Source: Coemansia sp. RSA 922 (Eukaryota; Kickxellomycota; Kickxellomycetes; Kickxellales; Kickxellaceae). From it: 17,043 nucleotides of DNA. The DNA is taken from assembly GCA_027577415.1 (NCBI GenBank), contig JANBQS010000482.1:1-17043 (forward strand). The letters are read 5' to 3'. The position numbers and the translations under genes were made by a program. Shown here one piece after another: positions 6,987-15,512 of this stretch. The first letter of the stretch is position 1; each line of letters opens with the position of its first letter. The notes under the pieces are model-generated. The model was not told the DNA's origin. It saw only the letters and a program-made list of their open reading frames with translations, and searched no databases.

Positions 6987-8163
6987 ATGTTATCTGGTCG
7001 CAGACTGTATTCCGTCGCGTCTCGCTTTGTCACTGCCACTAAGCCAACAGACGGCCTTGTTGGCGCTATTGGCAACACGCCTCTGGTAAGCACTTCTCAC
7101 ACATTGACATATAAGAGCGATTGGTAACCCACTCTTTTTGTTTTTTTACAACAACTAATACCGTCCCTCCAATATATCGGTCTAGATCCGTATCGGCAGC
7201 CTGAGTAAGGAGACTGGGTGCGAGATCTTGGGCAAGGCCGAGTTTATGAATCCCGGTGGGTCAGTCAAGGACCGCGCCGCACTATTCGTTGTCGAGGATG
7301 CAGAGCGCAAGGGACTGATCAAGCCAGGCGGCACCGTCGTAGAAGGAACTGCCGGCAATACTGGCATTGGACTAGCTCATGTATGCCGTGCGAAGGGCTA
7401 CAAGTGTGTGATCTATATGCCCAACACGCAGAGCCAAGAGAAAATCGACCTACTCAAGATGCTCGGCGCTGACGTACGCCCAGTTCCGGCAGTAGCGTTT
7501 GAGAACTCTGATAACTACAATCACCAAGCAAAGAGGTTTGCCGAGTCCATCGATAACGCCGTATGGACGAACCAGTTTGACAACACGGCTAATCGCCAGG
7601 CGCATATTGAGACTACGGGCCCTGAGATCTGGGCCCAGACGGGAGGCAAGATAGACGGGTTCACATGTGCTACGGGCACGGCGGGAACGTTTGCTGGTGT
7701 GACTAGATACTTGAAGGAAATGTCCGATGGACGCGTAAAGTCGTTTGCTGCTGACCCACCTGGCTCTATCATCTACGGCTACATCAAGTCAGGCGGCAAA
7801 GAGATGATCCGCGGCGGCTCTTCCATTACTGAAGGTATAGGTCAGGGCCGTATTACGGCTAATCTCCAGCCTGATATACACTTGGTAGACGATGCGCTAA
7901 AGATTGAAGACGCTGACACGATTGCCATGTTGTACCGCCTACTGGACGAGGAAGGCATCTATTTGGGCGCATCATCAGCGCTCAATGTCGTTGCTGCGTA
8001 TCAGATGGCCAAGATCTTGGGACCTGGCAAGACCATCGTGACGATGTTATGTGACGGCGCCTATCGCTACCAATCGCGCCTATTCAGCAGGAAATGGCTA
8101 GAGTCAAAGGACTTGATCGGCGCTATTCCCAAGCACTTGGAAAAGTATATTGTTCTTGCTTAG
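6987..8163 (+). CDS. Cysteine synthase (O-acetylserine sulfhydrylase), probably mitochondrial, two exons
   Basis: Exon 1 is 6987-7085 and exon 2 is 7186-8163. The 100 nt intron starts GTAAGC, has ACTAATA as branch site and ends TCTAG in phase 0. The 358-residue protein is of normal length. The join restores the family sequence IGNTPL-IRIG. Fold-type II PLP features are present: the Schiff-base lysine K61 in NPGGSVKDR, the substrate loop TAGNTG (88-93), and the phosphate-cradle GTAGT (197-201). The C-terminal CDGAYRY...SRKWLESK is typical of fungal cysteine synthases. Residues 1-19 are rich in Arg, Ser and Ala without acidic residues, suggesting a mitochondrial presequence. The enzyme makes cysteine from O-acetylserine and sulfide. 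A cystathionine beta-synthase is unlikely, as there is no heme or CBS domain. Confidence 0.9.
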
Positions 8164-9487
8164 ATTAGATCTTTTTTATTGTGTTCAATGTGGAAGGAGG
8201 AGAGGACGATCCTAGAGAGACATGTACTCCTTTTTTCATCATTGCACAAGAGGCATGAAAGTAGATCGTCACAATGGTTTTTTTTTGGAGTACCTGATGT
8301 CTGTCCAAACCCACAGATTTCTTAGTGTGGGAACTGATGGAGCAAACCAGATTGGAGCAACAAGTGTTTGATTTCGATGTGTATCTTTGTGTTTAGGCTC
8401 AGAGATAGGAACTAAATAAAAAAAGAGAGGATTGCCAATGCATGCACGCAATTTTGCAAACTTGGCATGTACGTCAGAAGATTTTTGTGCACATCCTTTT
8501 ACCGACTGTGGCTGCGCACAAACATGAAAATGTGGTTGTCTGCTTGATTTCTTATAATGTTGTTCTCTCACACTCCACCACCGAGCTAGGATTTCTTCAT
8601 TATTCAATTTGGCCCAGGGGCCAAATTTTTCTTCTTTTTTTTCCACCTCTAGTGCTTCAATTAATGGTCGGCCACATATGTTCACGTGGAACATTTGCCC
8701 AGGCTTGCGTAGACATCCCCCTCCTCCTCCTCCACCTGGCTGCTCTCGGCCAAAAAAAATACAAAGTGGTTGACCAGCTGGCCTCTCGCTAGACAATGCG
8801 CAGTAGTGTGGACAGGTGGTATAAAAAAACAAATTATCGGGTTATATAGGAGACAAAGGGAAAAGTGGATGTCAGAGCTGCGCACAAAAAAATAACGATG
8901 ACGGTCCCCCCTTTTTCCCCCTTGTTCATATGTGCGTACTCTTGCATTAGCAAATACTCTTTTGTAAAATGCGCAGTGAGCAATAAAAAAAAACAATAGG
9001 GAAATTAGACACGCGCAATATGCGGAAAGACAAGGACGCAAAGTTTGTCGTTTTTTTTTCCTCATCCCCCATTTGTGTCTGCGGCAATTAAAGGCCCCTT
9101 GGTAAGTCGTTACAGGGTAAGATACTTTGTCAAGTGTCATACGCAATGAGGCGCGCACTCAGGGCAAAGAAGGCGAAATTATAACAGCAAGAAAACAAGC
9201 GACAGGTGGTGCGGAGAGAGAGGGGGGCTTATTCTAGAACGCCTCAATTAACCAAATACAACAATCCCGCCCAACACATCCCACCCCCCAATGCTTGTTT
9301 TTTTTTGCCGCTAGCTTGCATTGGATGACGAGGTCAAGTTCAGTGAGAAAAAAAAGGAAATCGTTTAAATTGACAAGTGTGCCCACCCCCCTTCTGCAGC
9401 CCCTGCGCGCATCCCCCACCCTCCCTCACTGACAGCTTTTAATTTTTTTTTTTGTCGTTAGGCTTTTTTTTTCATTTTAATCCCATT
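8164..9487. other. Long gene-free stretch between cysteine synthase and the ANL gene
   Basis: This is 1.32 kb without a convincing gene. It contains A/T homopolymers (for example T9 at about 8278 and T10 at about 9050), a TATAAAAAAA at about 8820, a CCT-triplet tract (8717-8735), a 6 bp hairpin (CCCACA/TGTGGG, 8310-8331) and a perfect 22 bp palindrome listed separately. The open frames on either strand (for example 8269-8832 on the - strand) have chance-like composition with homopolymer-derived residues. The right end is the promoter of the gene at 9488, with poly-T runs just before the ATG. Confidence 0.5.
8606..8627. repeat. Perfect 22 bp palindrome in intergenic DNA
   Basis: Two exact 10 bp arms, AATTTGGCCC and GGGCCAAATT, are separated by AG. 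The site could be a dimeric transcription-factor site or form a hairpin. No gene overlaps it. It lies about 860 bp before the ANL gene and 440 bp after the cysteine synthase stop. A function is inference. Confidence 0.65.
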
Positions 9488-11083
9488 ATGCTTGTTGCAT
9501 CGCCGTTGCGTTCTCAGTTATTGCCTGTAGGCGATATCCCAACTCATGTGTTCCGCTCTGCAGAATCTCGCCTCGGAGATGTAGTGTTGGTAGACGACGA
9601 AACTGAGCAGACATTTACTATCGGCGACATTATCACCACATCGACACGGCTTGCAGCTGGCCTGAGTCAAGCCGGCCACGGCGGACAAGTGATATCAGTT
9701 TTCGATAATACCAATTTGCGCTGCGTCTACGTCTACTATGCGGCATTGCTCATTGGCGGCACCTACCAATCCCTGGGCACTGATATTGACGCCTCTCAGC
9801 TTCGTGACCGCATTCAACGCTCATCCACATCAGTAGTGTTTACTACGCGCAAGTACGTGGCTCAGTTAAAGGAGGCAACACTAGGCATGGACCTCGCCGT
9901 GTATGTGCTAGATCACGGATTTTGCAAATGCCGCACGCTATGCGCGGCGCCCGAAAGCCTGGCAGAGTGCCTGTCATTTGTGCACCAGCTCCTCGACGAC
10001 CCAATGTTTACTCCTGTGCGCATTACCAGTAGTGGCGATGCCATGAGCCGACCAGCGTACCAGGCGTATGTTGCTGGATCGCCTGCCCCACTGACTCTGT
10101 CGCACTACGGGATGCTATCCGCCCATCAGATCGGTCGCCCAGCCTCAACTGTCCAGTCTCCCATGCGGACTGTTGTTTCGGCCATTCCGTTTGCCAATGC
10201 CTACGGAATTGGCAACATCGCACACTACCCCATGCTATCTGGATCGCGCGTAGTCCAACTAGCCAAAGTCGACCCACAGACGTGTCTAGCAGCGACTGAA
10301 AAGTGGAAACCAAGCACACTACTTGCCACATACGACGTTCTCGCCTCAATCCTCGCCATTGCCACCCGCAAAGGTAACAGGCTAGTGGCGGGAGATTGTG
10401 AGTATGATACTAGCTCGTTGAAAGTCATTTTTGTCCACGAACTGCGAGGCTGTATTGCGGAATCTATTCGAGGCAAAGTCACGCAATTGTTCAATGCTCG
10501 CTTGGTTGAGCTCTACGGGTTTATGGAAACTGGCTTGGTCGCTGGCGTTATCACAGAGTACCCACGCATTGCTGGATCCGTAGGCATTCTATGTCCCAAT
10601 GTCACCGCGCGCGTCACCGAAGCCGATCGTGATGTGGAAGATGGCTGCTATGGCGAGATTCTTGTTAGTACTCCTCGCATGGCTACTAGTGGTGACGTTG
10701 CAAGCTACTTTAATACTGGCGATTACGGCACCGTTACGCAGTCTGGCGTCGTCATCGTCAAGGCGCGCGTTGCTGACCTCATACGCCTGCCGCATGGCAT
10801 ATTTGCGCCTGCCGACATTGAATCTCGCGTATTTGAGCATCCTGCTGTCGTAGACTGTGCTGCGGTTGCGGATACAAATCAGACTGATGATGGCTGTGTG
10901 GTGCGTCCTTGTGTGTTTGTCGTTACTCGCAGCGGATTCTCATTCGCCGCTGAATCTCTTGTCTATACACTGCGGGCGGACTATCCGGGAATATATACTC
11001 GCTTCATGGACCATATCCCTCGGTGCTTCCGTGGTGAGCCAGACCGTGCTGCGCTGAGAGCCATGCTTGCTGGACAAGCATAA
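9488..11083 (+). CDS. Degenerate 4-coumarate-CoA-ligase-like (ANL superfamily) protein, likely pseudoenzyme
   Basis: This is a 531-residue intronless frame from the ATG at 9488; an in-frame TTG lies further upstream. The length and order match acyl/aryl-CoA ligases: an N-terminal SP...IPTHVF segment, a central large domain with YGFMETG (343-349) in place of YGxTE, SVGILCPN (364-371), TGD (410-412) and a small C-terminal domain with APADIE (440-445) and HPAVVDCA (451-458). Key catalytic parts are gone. The Ser/Thr/Gly-rich P-loop with its PKG lysine is replaced by VAGSPAPLTLSH (195-206), the hinge DRxK is ARVA, and the C-terminal GKI lysine is Glu (GEPDR, 516-520). The ribose-binding Asp of TGD remains. 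It probably cannot adenylate a substrate by the standard mechanism, so a binding or regulatory role is possible. The frame is intact, which argues against decay. Confidence 0.75.
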   Translation: MLVASPLRSQLLPVGDIPTHVFRSAESRLGDVVLVDDETEQTFTIGDIITTSTRLAAGLSQAGHGGQVISVFDNTNLRCVYVYYAALLIGGTYQSLGTDIDASQLRDRIQRSSTSVVFTTRKYVAQLKEATLGMDLAVYVLDHGFCKCRTLCAAPESLAECLSFVHQLLDDPMFTPVRITSSGDAMSRPAYQAYVAGSPAPLTLSHYGMLSAHQIGRPASTVQSPMRTVVSAIPFANAYGIGNIAHYPMLSGSRVVQLAKVDPQTCLAATEKWKPSTLLATYDVLASILAIATRKGNRLVAGDCEYDTSSLKVIFVHELRGCIAESIRGKVTQLFNARLVELYGFMETGLVAGVITEYPRIAGSVGILCPNVTARVTEADRDVEDGCYGEILVSTPRMATSGDVASYFNTGDYGTVTQSGVVIVKARVADLIRLPHGIFAPADIESRVFEHPAVVDCAAVADTNQTDDGCVVRPCVFVVTRSGFSFAAESLVYTLRADYPGIYTRFMDHIPRCFRGEPDRAALRAMLAGQA

Positions 11084-11203
11084 CCAAATGTAGCATGAGA
11101 ACTCAGCCATTTCTTTCACACACACACACAAAAACACTATAGTTATATCTATTCACCTTCCTTGGATGTTGGGTATGGCGAGAGAGAAAAAAGATAGCAA
11201 TCG
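11084..11203. other. Convergent 3' intergenic spacer with a CA repeat
   Basis: This 120 bp spacer lies between two convergent stop codons and holds a short (CA)n tract at about 11118-11129. It must contain both polyadenylation regions. There is no gene here. Confidence 0.5.
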
Positions 11204-12163
11204 CTAGTGGCTGTGTCCATCCTCGCCCTGGCGGATATCGCTGACGTTGGCTGTATCGACAGCTGTGCCGATGAATGCCAGCTGGCTAATGGCAGTCACG
11301 TCGTCGTCGCCCAGGTTATCAGCAACATATATCGATATGCTACTGACATTCTGGAACCGAACATAACGCAGATTAACCACACCACCCTTCTTATAAACCT
11401 CCTCAGTCAACTCAATCTCCTGGGTAGCCTCACTCGCCTCAGCGTCGTCAAACCCAATATCCATACGATTGGCAAAAAGCCTAATATTCTTCGGCGCTCT
11501 GTCAGCCGGAGCCTTAATCATAATAGAGTGTAGCTTGAGGGGCTGGCTAAAGGCAATGTGCAAAACAAGTTGCTCGTCTACATCACTCTCCAGAACCGAG
11601 TCACCCTCGGTAAACACATTTTCTAGGGGATTGTCGTCGCTCTGGTTCAGGCACTCGCTCTGCTTCTTTAGAACTAGACGTGTCAAGTCGCTGTGTCCTA
11701 CTACGCCAAATGCTTTGGCATTCTCGGTACCATCACCATTGCTGTGAGTCTCGACCTTCTTTACTATAGCCTGTTTGTCTGCGCCACGAAGCATATCGAT
11801 CATTTTGCCCTTACGGAAGAACTGCAGTGTTGGTGTCGCTGTTATCAGACACTTTTCAGAGATGTCTGGGAACCTGGCTATGTCTACTTTGTAGAACCCA
11901 ACGTTTGGATACTGCATCGCTAGCTGGTTTAGAATCCCGTCTACCACCAGGCACGGCGGACAAGTCAACGAGTAAAAGTCCACCACCACCTACAACACAT
12001 AAAAGTTTGAATAGGAGACGCTAATTAGCGACAATTGTTGGAGGTTGTTTGACTAGCTACTGATGGCCAAAAAATGAGTTTGTGCAAATTCACATACCAG
12101 CTTTGACGACGACTCCTTAATGATCTCGACAAACTGCTTCTCGCTTTCGACAGTGGTAGCCAT
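11204..12163 (-). CDS. TXNL1: TXNL1-like thioredoxin plus PITH-domain protein, two exons
   Basis: Exon 1 is 12163-12098 and exon 2 is 11989-11204. The 108 nt intron begins GTATGTG and ends TTGTAG in phase 0, joining KL to VVVDFYSL and completing the first thioredoxin strand. The product is 283 residues, close to human TXNL1. The thioredoxin domain occupies about 1-110, with the redox site C32-P-P-C35 and the cis-proline in ATPT (P75). The PITH domain covers about 118-283, with the characteristic ECLNQSDDNPLENVF, LESDVDEQL, LRYVRFQNV and FIGT segments. TXNL1 binds the 26S proteasome lid through its PITH domain and acts as a cytosolic/nuclear oxidoreductase. The C-terminus ends in a charged GEDGHSH, as is typical. 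The active site is CPPC rather than the usual CGPC. Confidence 0.92.
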
Positions 12164-12360
12164 ATTGCTGACGGGGGTAAAAATACTAAATATCAAAGAA
12201 TAAATATAATTTGAAGACAAATTGACAAAGAAGAGGACACAAAGTTGCTGTAAATTTAGAGAATAAAAGTAACACACAGGCCAACACGTCATTCAGGACG
12301 GCCAATATCAGATTAAGGATTAACGGCTGGGCTCTTCACAGTAAACAACACTCTATGTAT

Positions 12361-13515
12361 CTAGTCTTCTACATAAGCCAAAAAGTCCTTACGACCAAAA
12401 ACATGTTCAGCAAGGGCACGGCCATCCAAAGTCGGCTGAGTGAAAGCTACCAGTGCCGGGTCAATAGCGCAGCCATAGACGAAGCGCTTACACACTGCCG
12501 CAATCATCTGAGTTGCCACGCCGCATCGCCTGGCGCTAGGAGCAACCCAAACCCGGCTAATCCCGCATACTGCTTGACACGGGTCACCCGCACATTCAAT
12601 AGCCGCAGTACTCGGCATGGAAGAATCTCCACTGGAGACTACACGCCGCGCACTGGAGATCATCTCCGCCAAGATGCAGCCTAGTACCTGGCTGCGAGGA
12701 GACACATACAGGAATATCTTGCGCTGTCGCAGCGCCATATCCGCAACACCAACATGCACAGCACCCAAGTGATCGTTGGCTATATTGAGGATTTCCAAGG
12801 CGCGCTGAAGCTCGCGCTTGGTCGCTCCCCGGACATCGACAATATGAATAGTCGCCATTGCCTGATGGTCACCATGCTTCTCAATTAGCTGGCTGGGAAG
12901 CGCCACGGACTCTGCTGGATCCTCATCCTTGCTCGACGCAACTTTCGTCCATGAAAGCAGCCGTGTCTGTTGTCGCAGCCAGTTGCGGTGAAACCGAGTA
13001 TGCAGCGCTTCGTCCTCTTCTCGCCCACGCTGATATGCCATGCCACACTCGGCACATGGTTCAGTGGCAAGAGGCTTCTGGCCAAAGTCCAAAAAGGTCT
13101 GCTCCTTTCTCGGCCCCTCAACCACAGCCTGCTGGTTTCGAGACACGGTGGTCGATTTCGTGCCAAACAATCGATCAGATGTATCGCAGGTTCCGAGGAT
13201 CTCTGGAAACATCTTGTCCATAGCGACATGGTGCTTTGCTTTCGTGGCTGTGAGACGACATGTGCTTAGCTGGAGCGATGTTTGAACCAGTCTCTTCTTT
13301 GGCTGTGGCAGGTCCTCATCCTCGTCGTCACTGGATGCTGCCTCTTCGTGGTGCGTAATAGCTCGCTTCGGAGCAGTCAACGAACCCTTGCCAACTGTGT
13401 GTACGGGGCTTTTGATAAACCGCAAGGGCGTTGTTGGAGTTTTGGGCGCCTGAGAGCCGTAAGTCACACGCACACGAGCTGTTTTCGGTGTAGAAACAGT
13501 GTGCTCAACCGTCAT
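12361..13515 (-). CDS. ECO1: Cohesin N-acetyltransferase ECO1/ESCO family
   Basis: This is a 384-residue intronless protein from the ATG at 13515. The frame continues upstream only to a GTG at 13575, which is not a credible start. Residues 1-135 are disordered and basic/acidic, with a KKRLVQTSL segment (74-81) containing a QxxL that could be a PCNA-binding PIP-like motif. The ESCO zinc finger follows: FLDFGQK (141-147), then C154-x2-C157-x14-H172-x3-H176. The GNAT-type acetyltransferase domain contains GCILAE (279-284), CGISRVWVAPSARRCGVATQMI (about 317-338; acetyl-CoA loop R-R-C-G-V-A) and VAFTQPTLDGRALAEHVF (356-373). ECO1 acetylates Smc3 in S phase to establish sister-chromatid cohesion in the nucleus. 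Its promoter is the 205 bp shared with DBR1. Confidence 0.93.
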   Translation of the reverse strand: MTVEHTVSTPKTARVRVTYGSQAPKTPTTPLRFIKSPVHTVGKGSLTAPKRAITHHEEAASSDDEDEDLPQPKKRLVQTSLQLSTCRLTATKAKHHVAMDKMFPEILGTCDTSDRLFGTKSTTVSRNQQAVVEGPRKEQTFLDFGQKPLATEPCAECGMAYQRGREEDEALHTRFHRNWLRQQTRLLSWTKVASSKDEDPAESVALPSQLIEKHGDHQAMATIHIVDVRGATKRELQRALEILNIANDHLGAVHVGVADMALRQRKIFLYVSPRSQVLGCILAEMISSARRVVSSGDSSMPSTAAIECAGDPCQAVCGISRVWVAPSARRCGVATQMIAAVCKRFVYGCAIDPALVAFTQPTLDGRALAEHVFGRKDFLAYVED

Positions 13516-13720
13516 TTCCTTAATTACAAATATAATACAACATTCAAGTTTAGTAGAGCCACAAGGAACACACACGACGCGTGCGCTTTTTTTTTGAACT
13601 CGGCGTCTTTGATCACCAGCTTAATCACACGCAAAAGTGTTTGACATCGATCGTATTCTCCACTTTTTCTTCTGCATATTTTTTAACTACATTAAGGCCA
13701 ATTTGAAAATCGACCATAAA
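13516..13720. promoter_or_regulatory. Bidirectional promoter between ECO1 and DBR1
   Basis: This 205 bp gap separates two divergent ATGs, so both core promoters must lie here or overlap the neighbouring 5' ends. It includes a T9 tract at about 13588-13596 and AT-rich sequence but no strong TATA box. The DBR1 frame is open back to a GTG at 13637, which I take as chance. Confidence 0.5.
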
Positions 13721-15436
13721 ATGCGCAGACAGCTGACGATTGCGATCGAGGGGTGCTGCCATGGCCAACTAGACGATATCTACAGACACTTGCAGCAGCA
13801 GCAACAACGGTTAAACAAAACAGTGGACCTTTTGATTATTTGCGGCGACTTTCAAGCCGTACGAAATGTGACTGACCTCGAGACCATGTCATGCCCAAAC
13901 AAGTATAAACAGGTTGGCGGATTCTACCGGTACTACACAGGCGAACGCAAGGCACCGATCCCCACGGTATTTGTTGGCGGCAACCACGAAGCCAGCAACC
14001 ATATGCGCGAGCTTTACTACGGCGGCTGGGTAGCACCAAACATCTATTACATGGGAGGTTCAGGAGTAGTCAAATTTGGCGGCCTACGTATTGGCGGGAT
14101 TACTGGGATATTCAAAGACTTTGATTATGCCAAGGGCTATTACGAGACTCCGCCGTTCCGTGGTCCTGGACGTGCATCGATGCACCATGTGCGTTCATAC
14201 GAGGCATTCAAGATGCTGCAGATAAGGAAGCCTCTGGATATCGTGGTTTCGCATGACTGGCCCCAGTATATTGAGAGGTATGGGAATACTGATGAGCTGT
14301 TGCGCAAAAAGCCCTTTTTCGAGGCCGAAGTTAGTCGCGGTGATCTGGGGTCGCCAGTAAATGCCCTGTTGCTTGAGCGGCTGCGCCCAGCGTGGTGGTT
14401 TTCTGCTCATATGCATGTGCGCTTTCAGGCCGAGGTTGGACCGCATGAGTCGATATTTAATGAAGGATGGAATGGGATCACGCCGTACTCTACACAGGGT
14501 GGCGAAAACATGCGCAGGCCGGCGTCTGTCGCAGATAAACCGATTGCTGCTGCTGCTAATCAGGATGAGATTGTTATGAGCGCGATTTCTGACGACGACG
14601 AAGACAACACTACTACTTGCGAGCCTCCTAGTAGACCACGGCTTGCACTCAATCTTCCTCCACCAAAACACAGTGCCGCCGAAGAACCAAGTGCAGAATC
14701 TGTTGTGAGCGAAATCACAAAAGTTGAACCCGACATGGCACCCAAGCAAGTAGATATGACGGCAGCAGAGACTGACACCCGTCCTAACGGTGATAGCTCA
14801 CTCGAACAAGAAGTGTCAGAGACTGCGGATCCTAAAGTTCCTGGCCGTCCAACGCGATTCCTGGCACTGGACAAATGCCTGCCACGTCGCCAGTTCCTTG
14901 AAATCATTGATATCGAGGTACCGGATGACACTCTTGGCGAGCACCCTCAGTTAGAGTACGACGCCGAGTGGCTAGCCATCCTTCGACTCTGCCATCCACA
15001 CATGCCGCTAAGCGAGCTACCCTTTTCTCCACCCGCTGAAGCGCAGCTGTCCGAAGCCGCATCCGGCATTCCGCTGCTCCCTGAGGCAATGCTGACTCGT
15101 GAGCTGGACTGGGTGCACTCAAATGTGTTTAGTGGCGGCGACCGTATGTTTATCCCGCCCAACTTTATGCCTATGGCGCCAACGCCGCCGCCAGGCACTC
15201 CGGATTCCGCTAGCTTTGGTTTGGCTGGACATGACACTGGCATGTGGAACAGAGGCAGAGGACGCGGCAGAGGCAATGGCCGTGGCCGCGGACGAGGCGG
15301 ATACGCACAGGCTGGCCAGCACAGTGATGTTGAATGGGTTGGACCGCGTCCCTATGTCATCTACCCTAATCCGCAGACCGATGAACTGTGCAAATTGCTT
15401 GGCATTGAAGACAAGCTGACTCAACGCCGGCACTAG
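13721..15436 (+). CDS. DBR1: RNA lariat debranching enzyme DBR1
   Basis: This is a 571-residue intronless protein that starts with the family-typical IAIEGCCHGQLDDIY. The metallophosphoesterase core occupies about 1-260, with the ligands in place: C12 and H14 (GCCHG), D43 (GDFQAVRN), N88 and H89 (GGNHEASNH), H178 and D179 (SHDWP), and H230 and H232 (SAHMH). A disordered acidic linker (about 262-375) precedes the second conserved block, TRFLALDKCLPRRQFLEIIDIE (about 378-399) and LEYDAEWLAILR (411-422). The enzyme hydrolyses the 2'-5' bond of intron lariats in the nucleus. The C-terminus carries a Pro-rich stretch, then a repeated RG/RGG tract (511-527) and an extra tail of about 44 residues, which looks like an RNA-binding or methyl-arginine extension. 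It lies 76 bp from the convergent REEP stop. Confidence 0.95.
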   Translation: MRRQLTIAIEGCCHGQLDDIYRHLQQQQQRLNKTVDLLIICGDFQAVRNVTDLETMSCPNKYKQVGGFYRYYTGERKAPIPTVFVGGNHEASNHMRELYYGGWVAPNIYYMGGSGVVKFGGLRIGGITGIFKDFDYAKGYYETPPFRGPGRASMHHVRSYEAFKMLQIRKPLDIVVSHDWPQYIERYGNTDELLRKKPFFEAEVSRGDLGSPVNALLLERLRPAWWFSAHMHVRFQAEVGPHESIFNEGWNGITPYSTQGGENMRRPASVADKPIAAAANQDEIVMSAISDDDEDNTTTCEPPSRPRLALNLPPPKHSAAEEPSAESVVSEITKVEPDMAPKQVDMTAAETDTRPNGDSSLEQEVSETADPKVPGRPTRFLALDKCLPRRQFLEIIDIEVPDDTLGEHPQLEYDAEWLAILRLCHPHMPLSELPFSPPAEAQLSEAASGIPLLPEAMLTRELDWVHSNVFSGGDRMFIPPNFMPMAPTPPPGTPDSASFGLAGHDTGMWNRGRGRGRGNGRGRGRGGYAQAGQHSDVEWVGPRPYVIYPNPQTDELCKLLGIEDKLTQRRH

Positions 15437-15512
15437 TTAACTGTTGGTGATATTTACTAATGAATATCGGCTGGATATTGAGTCTATGGCTATACATGCA
15501 CAACTTGTTTAT

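Noticed and set aside
8294..8339. Possible C/D-box snoRNA: CTGATG repeated on both sides of a CCCACA/TGTGGG hairpin
   Set aside because: The C box is not RTGATGA, the element is too short, and the hairpin does not match the terminal-stem layout.
8269..8832. 187-codon - strand open frame
   Set aside because: Its composition is chance-like, with Gly and Lys runs from CCT and T tracts, and no recognisable motif.
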